Shown here piece by piece: positions 1-10,923 of a stretch of DNA of 64,000 nucleotides. Under the pieces are notes generated by a model. It made no database searches, was not told the DNA's origin, and saw only the letters and a list, made by a program, of their open reading frames with translations. The stretch is from Toxorhynchites rutilus septentrionalis (taxonomy: Eukaryota > Arthropoda > Insecta > Diptera > Culicidae), in assembly GCF_029784135.1 (NCBI RefSeq), contig NC_073745.1, positions 51,908,285 through 51,972,284 of the forward strand. The letters are read 5' to 3'. The stretch's first letter is position 1. The number at the start of each line of letters is the position of its first letter. The position numbers and the translations under genes are program-made.

Positions 1-96
1 CAATAATTGTGTTCTACTAGTCAAGCCCTTTCATTTGATACCCATATTGATGGGGTTTAGAGAAAATATGTAATCCGCCATTTTGTAGCGGCCGCT
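1..96. repeat. Foldback-family repeat fragment (window edge)
   Basis: The first ~95 bases match the subrepeat seen at 22.1-22.9, 46.0-46.4 and 55.5-57.3 kb: a TGTTCTACTAGTCAAG-type block, then a 'TTTGATACCCATATTGATGG'-type block, then a 'CCATTTTGTAG'-type block. It is cut by the window edge, so the rest of the element is not visible. Confidence 0.7.
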
Positions 97-305
97 AAAT
101 TTCAAATTCTGAACAAATATAACACGATTTTGTGGAATTCAGTGATTCATAACTTAGATGAGGGCCTTCTAATTCTATAGGAACGCCTATTTTTCATGCT
201 ATGATATGTCAATATGTTTAGTAGTTTAAGTTATATCATTAAGCGCTTAAGCGTCCGGATTTCGATGCATTATATAGTGCTTAGTCTCTCCTTCGTTTAT
301 TATCT

Positions 306-430
306 ACTGGCTGACCTGGCAAACGTTGTTCTGCTGTGTAATTTGTTTCTAGAGGATATTTTGGTTGATAAAAATAACGAATATATTTCAATAGAGTTTG
401 TATGTTATCGTTCAGATCTGGCAAATTGAT
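306..430 (-). mobile_element. Diverged Helitron-like 3' end
   Basis: On the minus strand this reads as a decayed copy of the 3' terminus at 4885-4920. It keeps the GGCAAACGTTGTTCTGC hairpin region and the adjoining TTTCTAG-type block, but the terminal CTAG has become CCAG. I infer it is a relic of the same family; the 5' extent is unclear. Confidence 0.5.
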
Positions 431-530
431 CTAAATGATGATTTTCATTGCCAAACATACATATGCGTAACTCTTTTTCTCGAATTTTCCCTTTTTATTC
501 TAGATATCCTTGTTCTACATAAGATATGCA

Positions 531-1422
531 TTAGGGTGCGAATGAAAATGGTCATCTCTAATATCAAAAATTTACCTCATAAAAAATGTTCACCACCTCG
601 AAAAAACACCCTTTCAGCTCAACCGGACTTAAGGGAGAGTGGCGCAAAGCGGTCAAAGTTTGAGTTTTTTGAAAATCGAAAAATCAGGGTTTTAGAAAAA
701 AAAAATTAATGCCAAATGTCTTAATATTGCGTCGAGATTTACATTTGTCTCGAAATATTTTTTTGTCAAATAATTTTTTTTGCGCTTGGTCGTTTTTTCG
801 CCTGAAAAATCAATTTTTGACAAAAAATAGTTTTTGATATAACTGTAAATCTCGACGTGTCATGAAATTTGAAGACATTTGGCATTAATTTTTTTTTAAA
901 CCCTGATTTCCGGTGATTTTTCGGTTTTCAAAAAACTCAAATTTTAACGTTTGTGACACCAGTAAATGAAGCCCGAATGAGCTAATATTTTGCATAGGGT
1001 ATATTATTGTGCAAATCAACATTTCGTAGCAAGTTCCGAATGAAAAATCGAGATAACTATTTTATTGGCACCCAAAACTATACTTTTCGCTTCGTACTCC
1101 GAAAAAAAACTAACTCTCAGAATGCCGATTTTTGACAAAAAAAAATTTCGAGATGACACTAGATCTCGGTGTTTCATACAATTTTAAGACATTTGGCATC
1201 AACATTTTTTTTCGAAAGCCCCGATTTTCTTTACTCCCCCCTTGGATGATTTTTCGATTTTCAAAAAACTCAAACTTTAACCGCTTTGCGCCACTCTGCC
1301 TTAAATCTGATTGAGCTGAAATTCGGCATAGGGTGTTTTTTCGAGGTGGTGAACATTTTGTATAGGGTAACTTTTTGAAATTTTAGGGTCAATTTTTTCC
1401 CATTCATTCATTGGCACCCTAA
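531..1422. mobile_element. Long-TIR palindromic element, TTAGGGTG termini
   Basis: The termini TTAGGGTGC and GCACCCTAA face each other. The outer ~170 bp on each side are reverse complements, including a 'GGTGGTGAACATTTT' block and a 'CTCAAACTTT' block near 650 and 1270. Flanks TATGCA and TACGCA may be a 6-bp duplication with one change, or part of the element. No transposase is encoded. Related copies lie at 29.8, 31.7-32.5, 35.5 and 62.3-63.5 kb. Confidence 0.75.
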
Positions 1423-1429
1423 TACGCAT

Positions 1430-2412
1430 AGATATTGCTATGAATTTTTCTTATCATCTCAAATATATAATGTTATATATATATATAATACTTACATATT
1501 TAAAGATATATTCCGATTCAAGATTCGTGATTCGCGTTATTCGAGTTGGCGACATTAAGCTTTGTTTTCCGAGCTTAGGAAACGATAATTTAATAATTAA
1601 AAACATGTTCCAATATTACGTAAAATAAAGAAAATTAAAATTCAAAACAGAGAAGTAAAATTTCATTCATAATTCATTTATTTTAAAGGTATGTTTATTC
1701 CACCCGGATTTTTCAGGTTTTTGATCCGAATTTTTCAGGTTTATGATTTCCGCTTCCTAATGACGAAGTCATAAAGCTCAATGCCGTCAAGGCGAATTGA
1801 ATGAATGCATTGAGGAAAATGTTAGAATCTTTTTTTTTCCTCTCACTCCGGAAACTTACTTCAAAGATGATAGCTTTTGAAAGGTCATTTACATGGCTCA
1901 TTTCATGTCTCCTTGACAACATGAAAAATTACTTCGGTCCCTGCAAAGTTGTCTCAAGGAGAAAAACTTCGATTACATGGACAGCATAAAACATATCTTG
2001 AACAAGTTTCCAACATGTTCTGGGAGGATACAATTTACATGCTGCGTTAACGATGGTAAAAGATTGTCGAACAAAACTGTGCATATGAAATTGAAAAAAT
2101 ATATAAAAAATATGCTTTTATTTTCCCAAAAATCGGCACGAATATCCCGAAATATGAACTATCTTGATTTCTTCCTGATTTTTAATTTCATTCTTCCTGA
2201 TTTTTTATTTTTTATATATTTTTTTCATCATAGTTGGCAACCCTGATCTCAGGAGAAAACACGTTTATAATGTGTAGCTTTAAGCTGCATTTTCTTAATA
2301 AGGTCACGACATTTGTTTTAGAGATGCGCCCGTCTGTTTCTCCGACGAAATGCTTTCAGACTAGGATTGGGCGATCTTTTGAAAAATCGAGTCCGATGCA
2401 AAAAACAGGAAG
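1430..2412. other. AT-rich stretch without recognised gene
   Basis: Only short chance frames and T-runs are visible. No domain, SINE head or paired terminal repeat was recognised. Confidence 0.5.
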
Positions 2413-3223
2413 GGGTTATATCTGTGGAATAACCGCAAGGTTGACGTAGGACTATCGTTAATTTAGTGATCATTTGTTTGAAGGTGAATCTGAATCCGTT
2501 CTGAATAAATGAATAAATGAATATTTGGGGGACTTCGAAAACGGAAGCGTTACGTCGGAGTCACAAGGTTTTATGCATCCTACTGATGAGGAAGAATAAT
2601 CTTCAGAAGCCTTCCTGCTAACTGCACTAGATTGACAAATCACAAAACCAAATGTATTTGGTATTTGGCAGTATTATATGGATAGAAAACATTAAAATAA
2701 ACTTATCGCTTTTCAATTCCAAGGGGAACTGGCAGATTATTTTGCAGCAACGATCACATCTTTCTGGATTCTGCTCGATAACCAGCAAACGAAAAGAGTT
2801 ACGCGCGTGTATGTGTGTGTGTGGCTGCTGCTCCGATGCCTCAAGCGGAACCGATTTTCGATGCTGGTACTTTCTTGATTGCCTTTTCAGTGGGATCACT
2901 CTCCTCCTGATGGATTCCCTTCTGGCCTAAGATGCACGAACAAGGTGTTGGTGACACTGTTCATCACCGCTTTTATGATGAACGAAGTTAACTTCACAAC
3001 AGCGACAGTATGCTCCAATCGCAGTCAATTATAACTGAGTGGATTTCCGAGCGGCGCTCGCTCATATTCCGATTGGCGATTTCAATAGCCTGTTTTGAAA
3101 GCAATTTTAAGGCTATTGAAACAAGTTTTTGGATGAAAAAGTAACAAGTATATAACGCGTAGACATTTTATCTTTCGAATAAAAGTGTTTATCATATAAA
3201 TGAAAGATGTAGTCCTACGTCAA
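2413..3223 (-). mobile_element. Element with TTGACGTAGGACTA terminus and outer hairpin
   Basis: Left terminus TTGACGTAGGACTAT begins at 2441 and the right terminus, ATGTAGTCCTACGTCAA, ends at 3223, forming inverted ends. Immediately outside the left terminus (2414-2434) is an imperfect hairpin, GGTTATATC...ATAACC, joined by GCAAGG. The same hairpin-plus-linker occurs beyond one end of the copies at 16682 and 61351, in mirror orientation, so it is a fixed part of the family. No protein was recognised inside. Confidence 0.6.
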
Positions 3224-3270
3224 AAACAGCATCCCCCGAGAATTGTGTATTGTTGGAACAATGATTGACT

Positions 3271-3711
3271 TTTTTTTATCCCCTTTATTTATTTAAGGCT
3301 CATTAGCATTTTAGCTGTAACAGAGCCGAATTTTAATCGTGTACATGTCACAGGGTGGTTATCATATCTATAATTAGCCCATTACACAGTTGCCATTCGC
3401 CAATATTCCTTCTATACCATTACATATGGGTCATTCACACAGTAGCCATTTAGGCGTAAGAGTATTCTTTCTGTTCTTCCATTATCCAGTTGGACCACCG
3501 GACAGTGGAGACAGTTGATTGATCATTGTTGAGTTATTTATAGAACAGCAGCTCGATGTGTCTTGCAGAGCAGAGCAGTTGTATGGATGAATCGATCTTA
3601 TTTCGACCGTAGATCGATCTCCATCGCTGATGATTGTTGCGTGGACGTAGCTATTCTGTAACAACACAAAGATGGTCAATGAGGGCCCTGAGTTTTGAAC
3701 TCACGATCGAT
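3271..3711 (-). mobile_element. SINE, tRNA-type, long family (truncated copy)
   Basis: This copy is highly similar to the element at 28359-28846 and lies on the minus strand with its T-run tail at 3271. The tRNA-like head is cut inside the region corresponding to the anticodon arm, so the A box is missing. Flanks AATGATTGACTT (3260-3271/2) and AATGATCGACTT (3712-3723) form a target-site duplication with one mismatch. This points to LINE-assisted insertion with 5' truncation. The A-box-less copy should not be transcribed by Pol III from its own promoter. Confidence 0.85.
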
Positions 3712-3777
3712 AATGATCGACTTGATTGTAGCACAAAATATATGTTACGTACTGATTTTCATAGAGATATATAAGAA

Positions 3778-3985
3778 ACTAGCTGTACCCTACCACGCTT
3801 TGCTGTGGCACATTGTGGTTGCATGGTTGAGTTGAATTTTTAATTTTTTTATGTTGTAACAACAATCCTAGATGTGTTTGGTTGTTTTGTATATTGTATC
3901 ATAGTTTGCGCTCAGTCGGTTTCGTACTTTTCGAGTTTTTAACGCGGACACAAACGAACAGAAAACTTTTATATATACACCCAAA
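3778..3985 (-). mobile_element. Short non-autonomous Helitron-like element
   Basis: Read on the minus strand, the 3' end is CTAG followed by T (3782-3778). It is preceded, after a 10-nt spacer, by a 16-nt hairpin CCACAGCAAAGCGTGG (3793-3808). CTRR-T with a hairpin about 10 nt upstream is the classic Helitron 3' end. The 5' side is AT-rich (TATATATAAAAG) followed by TTCTGTTCGTTTGTG. A sister copy of the 5' half lies at about 4750-4884. No coding capacity is visible. Confidence 0.7.
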
Positions 3986-4137
3986 GTTAATTTTTAGCAC
4001 ATGTTCTGTCATCCCGATTTATTACATTAAATGAGCTGAAAGATAACATAAAATGTTCTACTCCCCAATACATGTATATCATTTGTATAATATATATGCT
4101 AGAGCCAATATGAGGGAGCGAAACAGGAGACACATTT

Positions 4138-4205
4138 AAATGAAAGCATTTGAAAGCTTTTCGTATAGTTTGCCAAATACACGGCCCAGACAGAGGAAGA
4201 TATAT
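4138..4205 (+). repeat. Dispersed repeat shared with the right window edge
   Basis: The stretch containing GCTTTTCGTATAGTTTGC and ACACGGCCC is the reverse complement, with few changes, of 63,925-64,000. Neither copy shows clear ends here, so the element type is unknown. Confidence 0.6.
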
Positions 4206-4749
4206 TCTCGTTCATGTTCTTCTTTATCGTCTTAGAAAACACCTTCCAACTTCATTTTATGATGAGGTGTAATATTATCTCGCTTCTTTATAATAGCGCT
4301 GGCAGCTATATGGATAGCGTGGTCGTGTAAAGTAACTTCGTATGAACTTTTCGTATGGACCTTTTTTTTGCACAATCCCAAATGGAAAGAGAAAAGAAAA
4401 CAGAAAGAGATGTCTGCTCGCATACATATAAACCATTTTTAAGCTTTTATAATAGCTCATTATTTGCGCATTTGACTCTCATGCACAGGAAATGGCATCT
4501 TTCCTGCCAAATATGACATGTTTTCTGCCAACGCTAGTTTTGGTGTAAAGAGATAGAGATAGATAAGGGAAATCGCTAAATTTTAAATCACTTCGAACAC
4601 ACAATTTCAGTTCATGATTTTGTCAAACACGTGGAAAAAAATTGTTTCCTTCACATAGAACACATATCCATTACTGAATAGTCGATTTTCATTAGAAGCT
4701 GAATTTCAGAAACGCACTCTGGTCATATATAAAATCATTTTTCTTCCAA

Positions 4750-4884
4750 TTTTCCAATTTTTTATGCCGTAACAACACTCCTTGAAGTGGATTGTATATT
4801 GTGTCCAACTTTGAGCTCAATCGGTTCCGCACTTTTCGAGTTTTTGACGCGTACACAAACGAACAGAACATTTTTATATATATA
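4750..4884 (-). mobile_element. Helitron-like 5' half (relic)
   Basis: Shares the GTAACAACA, TCGGTT-CGCACTTTTCGAG and ACAAACGAACAGAA blocks with 3850-3985 and ends in the same AT-rich 5' terminus. Another Helitron-like 3' end (CTAG at 4885-4888) abuts it directly, so the second element probably landed in this AT-rich end. Confidence 0.6.
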
Positions 4885-6400
4885 CTAGCTGACCAGGCAA
4901 ACGTTGTTCTGCCAAATAAATTATTTCTAGTGAATATTTTGGGTGTTGAATAAAACACACTAATGTATTGTAAGTGTGTTTGAATATTTTAACGATCTTT
5001 AAAATAAATCGAATGTGACCGATAAAAAAACGAATTAAATGATTTGAACGAAAGGTTATATGATGTTTCTTGGTGTATTGCATTAACGTAACTGACATGT
5101 GCTCCCGTGGCCGAGTGGTTAGCGTCATAACTAACATGCCGGGTGTTCGGGTTCGATTCCCGTTCTGGTTGGGGGAATTTTTCGTCAAATAAATTTCCTA
5201 CGACTTGCACGGTGATCACGCGTATTCTAGAGCTTGCCATTCAGAATGCATTCAAGGCGTGTTATTTGGCATAGAAATCTCAACTAAGTACTAATAAAAA
5301 ATGACGCAAGTAATACTACGCTGAGACGGCGAAGTTCCTCTAGGAACGTTAGTGCCATTGAAGAAGAAGTAGAACTGACATTTTTGAACTCTTAAAAGTT
5401 AAACGTCAACTGAAAAAAGTAATATAAGTTTGTCGTAAAGTAGAAAAAATGAAATATAGAAAATCAATATTTATTGCTGTCTCCTTGTTAGAAAATACGT
5501 GCATGTGATTTCCAACGTGGCTTAGTTTAACAGCTTGGTCTCGTTCATAAATTGGAAAACAGCGATACGCCAGCTAATTTCAATGGAGCTGATTAATCGG
5601 CCTGTTTGGAATCGCGTTATTTTATCGTTGTCATTCAATCGAGGAGTATTCACATCGGTAATTTAAGTTTGAAACACAGCCATATTGCTTCCTGTATTCA
5701 TGGATGTTTTTATTACTCTTCACCGATTTGTAGAACTCAATATTCATATATGCATATGAGTGATCGGATTTTACAATTCGATCGAAATCGACTTTTACAC
5801 TCTTAAATTCGTTCGCCTTGTCGCGAAACAATGGTCAACATAAGTTATACGTATTTGTGGTTCAATTTACTCTCTATCTGATCGGCATAATTCCGGAAAT
5901 AATTCTAAATTGTTGAAATTTGAATGAAAATTATTATTCGATTTCGTTTGGATGATAAATTTGTTTTGAATGTGTTTGAATGCTAAATTTTGCGTGTTTA
6001 TTCCACCCGAAAAACCTTTACTATTTTTGCTTCATAGTAATGGAACATGGAGACCGATGTTGTTTACGTCGAATTGCGTGGCAAGGTTGTCACATTTGCT
6101 CAACTCGATTGGACTAAAGCTTGAACAGAAGGCAAAATTGCGCTTTTTCCATTCAACAGAATACAACAAACAATATGTGGGGACGAATACGATCGAACTT
6201 CATTTTGTGTTTGAACACACGCGCAATGTCATGCCAATACATTGCGCTTTGGCCTGGCTATAACTAAAGCTGTGTCGGCGTTGCTCATGATAGTGTCTCG
6301 CAAGTGAATGTATTATTCCTCGCACCGTCTTTGTTGATTGTGTAGTAAGAATTGCAGTCGTTCAATCTCTACCTTCGCGTATATGTCGACCATAAATTGT
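4885..6400 (-). mobile_element. Helitron-like element, minus strand, split by SINE
   Basis: The minus-strand 3' end is CTAG-T at 4888-4884. Seven nucleotides inside is a hairpin with GGCA/TGCC and AAC/GTT stems (4896-4913). Interior blocks match plus-strand DNA at 21.57-21.95 and 48.8-49.06 kb. The segment near 6260-6370 is the reverse complement of 20,280-20,350 (shared GCAACGCCGACGCAGC-like word). It is interrupted by a SINE at 5099-5372. No Rep or helicase frame survives. The 5' limit is approximate. Confidence 0.55.
5099..5372 (+). mobile_element. SINE (tRNA-type, family A), complete
   Basis: The tRNA-like head has A box TGGCCGAGTGG (about 5109) and B box GGTTCGATTCC (about 5149). A tRNA-unrelated body of ~200 bp follows and ends in GCCATTGAAGAAGAAG. 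Perfect 9-bp duplications AACTGACAT flank it (5090-5098 and 5373-5381). It is not a functional tRNA gene: the acceptor stem does not pair and the body continues beyond it. Architecture resembles mosquito Feilai-type SINEs; the exact family is not asserted. Sister copies: 6550-6754 and 62364-62631. Confidence 0.9.
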
Positions 6401-6549
6401 TGGCACAGCTTACGATATCTTGAATTGGCGTTCGAGCGCGCCCCCTGTTTGTTTCGTCGCTCATAAATATTAAATATTCATAAATATTAAATCAAAATGA
6501 GAAAAGATGTCCATAATGAATTAAGTATCAGTGACGGGGTCTCGTTGGT

Positions 6550-6754
6550 CTAATGTTTATGCAGGAGATTTTTCGTTAAAGAAACCCTTCTGACTTGCAC
6601 TGTAGTCACGCTTATTCTTGAGCTTGCCACTCCAGAATACATTCAAGGCGTATTGTTCGTCATAGAAATCTCAACTATTTACTAATAAAAATGACGCAAG
6701 TAGTACTACGTTGAGAAGGCAAACCTTGGGAACGTTAGAGCCATTGAAGAAGAA
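6550..6754 (+). mobile_element. SINE family A, head-deleted copy
   Basis: Body and tail match the SINE at 5099-5372 (TTGCACTG-AGTCACGC, CATTCAAGGCGT, GCCATTGAAGAAGAA). The head lacks the B box; the sequence just before the body, TCTCGTTGGTCTAATG, may be the start of a different tRNA-like head. Confidence 0.7.
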
Positions 6755-7455
6755 CATAGCGAGGGTCGTATGAACGGTGTGTGTCAACGATGACTTCCAG
6801 ATTATTGTTTTTTCTTCGCATTAAACTTCTCGTGTCACCGTGCTATCATGATTCCAGCAGCGCTTGTGCTTTGGATCTACACACGTGCTCTCCAGCTGAT
6901 GTTTTATCAGGGTTGATGGCAATAACGTGATTGTCATTTTGTAATCCGAGCAAATGTGATTCGAAGAATTCCGATAACTCATTGTGCTCATTCAAAAAGG
7001 CTTCCAGCTCGTCGGAGATGCTCCCTGCTTTAGATGAATTGATGTTACTTGTGTATTTGTAGATGGATGTTCAATGAAGCGGGCGTTACGCCAACAGTCA
7101 TTGAACAACTTAATTGAATTCGTTCTGTTGAAAAAACGAACAACGGTTAAATTATTAAAATATTTTTGACACAAAAATAATAAAATCGCAATCAAAAATA
7201 GGGAATTGGGGTCAAAATTGAAGGTTATATGTATGGTATGAAGTCAAATTTTTGAAAAAAAAATATCCAGATCTTTTTTTCTGCATAGAGCCACCCTATT
7301 CGGTATTAAATGTATAGTTATCGGTATCCTACCAGTATCAGTTTACAACCTATTCTCATATCTACCAAGTATTTTGAGTATAATTTCATAATTTCAGCCG
7401 TTTCGGAGGAGTTCGGTAACAAACACCGTGACACGAGATTTTTATATATATAGAT
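6755..7455 (-). other. AT-rich region with a Helitron-like 5' terminus
   Basis: The right edge (7415-7452) reads on the minus strand as TATATATATAAAAATCTCG, the same AT-rich-plus-AAAAAT start seen in the other Helitron-like elements. A 'CTCGTGTCACCGTG' word near 6828 recurs at that edge in inverted form. The matching 3' end was not found. Confidence 0.35.
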
Positions 7456-10110
7456 AGGGATTATAAGTTATAAGTCCCTGAAAAACATTCAAATTTTATT
7501 ATGATTCGTTTAAATTGATGATGCCTAAAGTGTGTGGCCCTCGCAGTAGAGTCTCAGTGGCGGTAGTGTGAACCATGCAAACTCTGGCGAACAGTTTGTG
7601 TGAAGCTTCTATTCCGTCCTAAAGTGGACGTACGACTTCTACGATTCCGCCACCTAAAACACGATCCTTTTCAGTCCATTTGGCAACAATGACGCAAGTG
7701 ATACTGTGTTCCGTAGGCAAAGTTGCTCATCGTAACGAATAACCATCAGAGAACAAGGGATGAGGGAAAATTAATTGATTAAGTGAACTTGTTTGAGAAG
7801 AGCTTATTTCCAGTCTATCTGAGTAATCACCGAGTTTCCGAAATTTCACCACGTTTTGGGCAATGAAATTAAATTACTTTTACACAACTTCAGCTAGTCT
7901 CATTTCCCGCAATATAGGCAAAGGTCAGGCACAGACGGTGCCTAAAATTGAACCCAACTCAATCGTTGTTCCGCTGCGATGTTTGCTCTCGACTTCGTCT
8001 GAAGGATTTGCCAGTTAACATTGTTTTAAAGTAAATACGAACCGAACGGAAAGCATCAAAATAGATCCCAATGGTACTCACCTCACGCGCCGTAGTTCGG
8101 TCTGCCTCTCCCTTTGCCGTTTTCACTTTTCAACGTTTGGAACGGAAAGCGGAAAATGTACACAATAACAAAAACAACAACAACAAGAACGACGGCAACA
8201 ACGATAACAAACAACAGAAAAACGCTAAAGGGTAATTTAATCCGCTCCTTTGCTGGGCCTTTTTATTTACTTCTTCGCCCCTCGCTGACGTTGATTGACT
8301 GCTGACAAAGGATCACTTTTCTTTTGCCTTGTTAAATAGCAGACACCTTACTTTGGAATACTTTGACACCGTTTTCAATCACTTTCCAATCGAATGTATA
8401 ATGCGATTTCACCGTTTTTCCGCATAATCGGCACTCGAGGGTTTTGCCTAGATTCTCCGGGTTTTCAACAATTGCTGCTTGATTTCCTCCCCGTGTTGGG
8501 TCTTGACACTCTGACACTTGTACCAGCCCCACAATCGCGTATTTCTTCCAAAACCGGCTGACTGCCGGGCACAATCAAAGCGATGAATGATTTCTTTACC
8601 GGGTGCTTAATTTTCGTTCACTTATGCCAGCGAGAAACGGCTAGACACAGAAGAGACCTTGTGATTGCGTATTCTGTGGAAGTTCAATCGATGGAGACGC
8701 CTTGTTAATGGCAGTTCTTGGGTGGTGAAACGGTTCTCGGTAGGATCCAAATCAACGGCGATAACTGAAGCCGATGGGTCGAAGGGGAAAATAAGGAAAA
8801 AGCGAAACAAAAGAAGCAAAACGAATCCATTCACATTCGGCACTCTTGGGTTTTGGGAATGCGTAGCCACCGGAGCATCAACCAAGTTCCGTACATTTTG
8901 GCAAAATGTAACACTACACTCGCGCACAATAACCCACCATCGATTTTCCGATTTTACCTTTCTGCTTCTACGTATTCTTCTTCTGCTGCTGTTCCCCGAA
9001 AATAACACTCGCGTCCCGACCCGTCGTTCCGTTCGTGTGGGTGGAGTGGCAGAAAAAAAATCACCAGCGAAACACTACTTCTCCTGTGCCATTTCGAGCC
9101 CTTCACGACTCGCTCATACAATATTTCTTATTATAGAACCTCGCCAAAACTCAATTCTTTGATCCACTTCCCCACTTTCTGCGATATATTTTACCACCTT
9201 TTTACCACCCCTAACAGTGCTTGATTTTATCCGCAACAAGCATTTCCTTCACCACCTGCCTACCGGAACCGACCGAACAACAACATCAGCAGCAAAGCAA
9301 CCAAACTCGGCAGTATCCATTCGCGTCATTGAGCATCGATAATTGAGCGAGAGCCGTAGCAATAACCGTTCGTCCCTCCTCGATATGTTTGAATAATTAA
9401 TTTTTCCTTTAGGTCAAGATCCTCCTGCCTCTCTCTCAGCGTTCGACTGTTTGACTGCTATCTAACTCGCACAAACATAGGAAGGAAGTAATCTCTTTTC
9501 TTTGTTTATTTATTTACTGCAACATTCCAATCTCCGTTCGTGTTGATGCCACACCATCAGCGAAAATCGTCCTCGAATCGCTCACAACAATAAACCACCA
9601 ATTCGATGGGAATCAATCCTTCCGCCGAATACGAATGGGGAAGGATAATCTAGTGCCGCGCGTCATAACCCAACCAAACACACGTCCAATTAGTCCCGCG
9701 CCCGTCACGATACTGAGCGGTTCGTCTGTCAGCTGGTAATCAACCCAGCCGCGCCGAGGTCGGGTTTTTGATCGGGGCAGGTCGGGAACGAAGGCCGAGA
9801 GCTATATGTGTCCTGCCGCCGCCGCCACTGTCAGGACTTTAGGCAGCAGACAGGGCACGGATTGGATTTAGTACAAGCGCCGCGTTTCGCACAGTTCCTG
9901 TGTGTGGTATTCGAGTAGTTCGATGTTTGGACGGTTCGAGGCTTCAATGCGCAGGTCATGATTTTCGATGCTTTGGTTAGAAAGCCGGAAAGTTCGGATG
10001 AACGTCGGAATGTTTTGATTTGGGATGAACTTGTGTTGGCGATGGTGATGTACGCTGCGTCTCCGTTGTGTTTACAATCTTTGTACGAGTCAATATAGCT
10101 TGAGCTTGGG
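7456..10110. other. Base-balanced unique-looking region, no gene recognised
   Basis: GC content is visibly higher than in the flanking repeats. It contains an (ACA)n-like run near 8163-8215 and GC-rich blocks around 8600-9100 and 9700-9960, with overlapping open frames on both strands that look like composition artefacts. No protein domain was recognised. It could hold non-coding exon, promoter or intronic regulatory DNA of a host gene, but nothing in the sequence proves that. Confidence 0.4.
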
Positions 10111-10119
10111 TAGGCTGTA

Positions 10120-10922
10120 CAATTCGGCCAAGAGCTGGGGATAAGTCATCAAACCGTTATTAACCATTTGAAGAAGCTTGGATTCACAAAGAAGCTCGAT
10201 GTATGGGTGCCACTAACGTTGACGCAAAAAAACATCTTTGACGAAAACATATCGACGCATGTGAATCGCTGCTGAATCGCAACAAAATCGACCCGTTTCT
10301 GAAGCGGATGGTGACTGGCGATGAAAAGTGGGTCACTTACGACAACGTGAAGCGCAAACGGTCATGGTCGAAGCCCGCTGAAGCGGCTCAGACGGTGGCC
10401 AAGCCCTCATTAACGGCCAGGAAGGTTCTGCTGTGTGTTTGGTGGGATTGTCAAGGAATAATCTATTATGAACTGCTTCCCTATGGCCAAACGCTCAATT
10501 CGGACCTGTACTGCCAACAACTGGACCGCTTGAAGGTAGCACTCATGAAGAAGAGGCCATCTTTGATAAACAGAGGCCGCATTGTCTTCCATCAGGACAA
10601 CGCCAGGCCACACACTTCTTTGGTGACGCGCCAGAAGCTCCGGGAGCTCGGATGGGAGGTTCTTTTGCATCCGCCGTATAGTCCGGACCTTGCACCAAGT
10701 GACTACCACCTGTTTTTGTCCATGGTGAACGAGCTAGGTAGTCAGAAGTTAGCCACAAAAGAGGCCTGTGAAAATTGGCTATCCGAGTTTTTTGCCAATA
10801 AGGAAGCGAGCTTCTATAACAGGGGTATTGTGAAGTTGGCATTTAAAACAGATGATTATAACTAATTTTATGAACGAATGAAAATTCAAAAAAAATATCG
10901 CAGGACTTTTTTGACAGCCTAA
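10120..10922 (+). pseudogene. mariner transposase (DD34D), broken and 5'-truncated
   Basis: This is a cut-and-paste DNA transposase of the Tc1/mariner superfamily, acting on terminal repeats in the nucleus. The best frame starts within VTGDEKWV (first catalytic Asp, 10308 onward). It carries HQDNARPHTS (second Asp) and PYSPDLAPSDYHLF, where the last Asp lies 34 residues after the second, giving DD34D. Upstream, about 10130-10238, the helix-turn-helix side (GFTKKLDVWVP) is in another frame, so at least one frameshift separates them. The start codon and left terminal repeat are missing. The C-terminus ends early at 10865 compared with usual ~345-residue mariners. The right inverted repeat, TTAGGCTGTCAAAAAAGTCC on the minus strand, ends near 10922, followed by TA. 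Confidence 0.9.
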
Positions 10923-10923
10923 T

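Noticed and set aside
5099..5172. Functional tRNA gene
   Set aside because: Has A and B boxes but no pairing acceptor stem, continues into a SINE body and is flanked by insertion duplications.
8622..9162. Overlapping 128- and 165-codon frames as genes
   Set aside because: They overlap on opposite strands, are rich in Arg/Ser/Lys/Thr from biased composition and show no domain.
10410..10842. Two 99-codon minus-strand frames
   Set aside because: Shadows of the mariner transposase frame.
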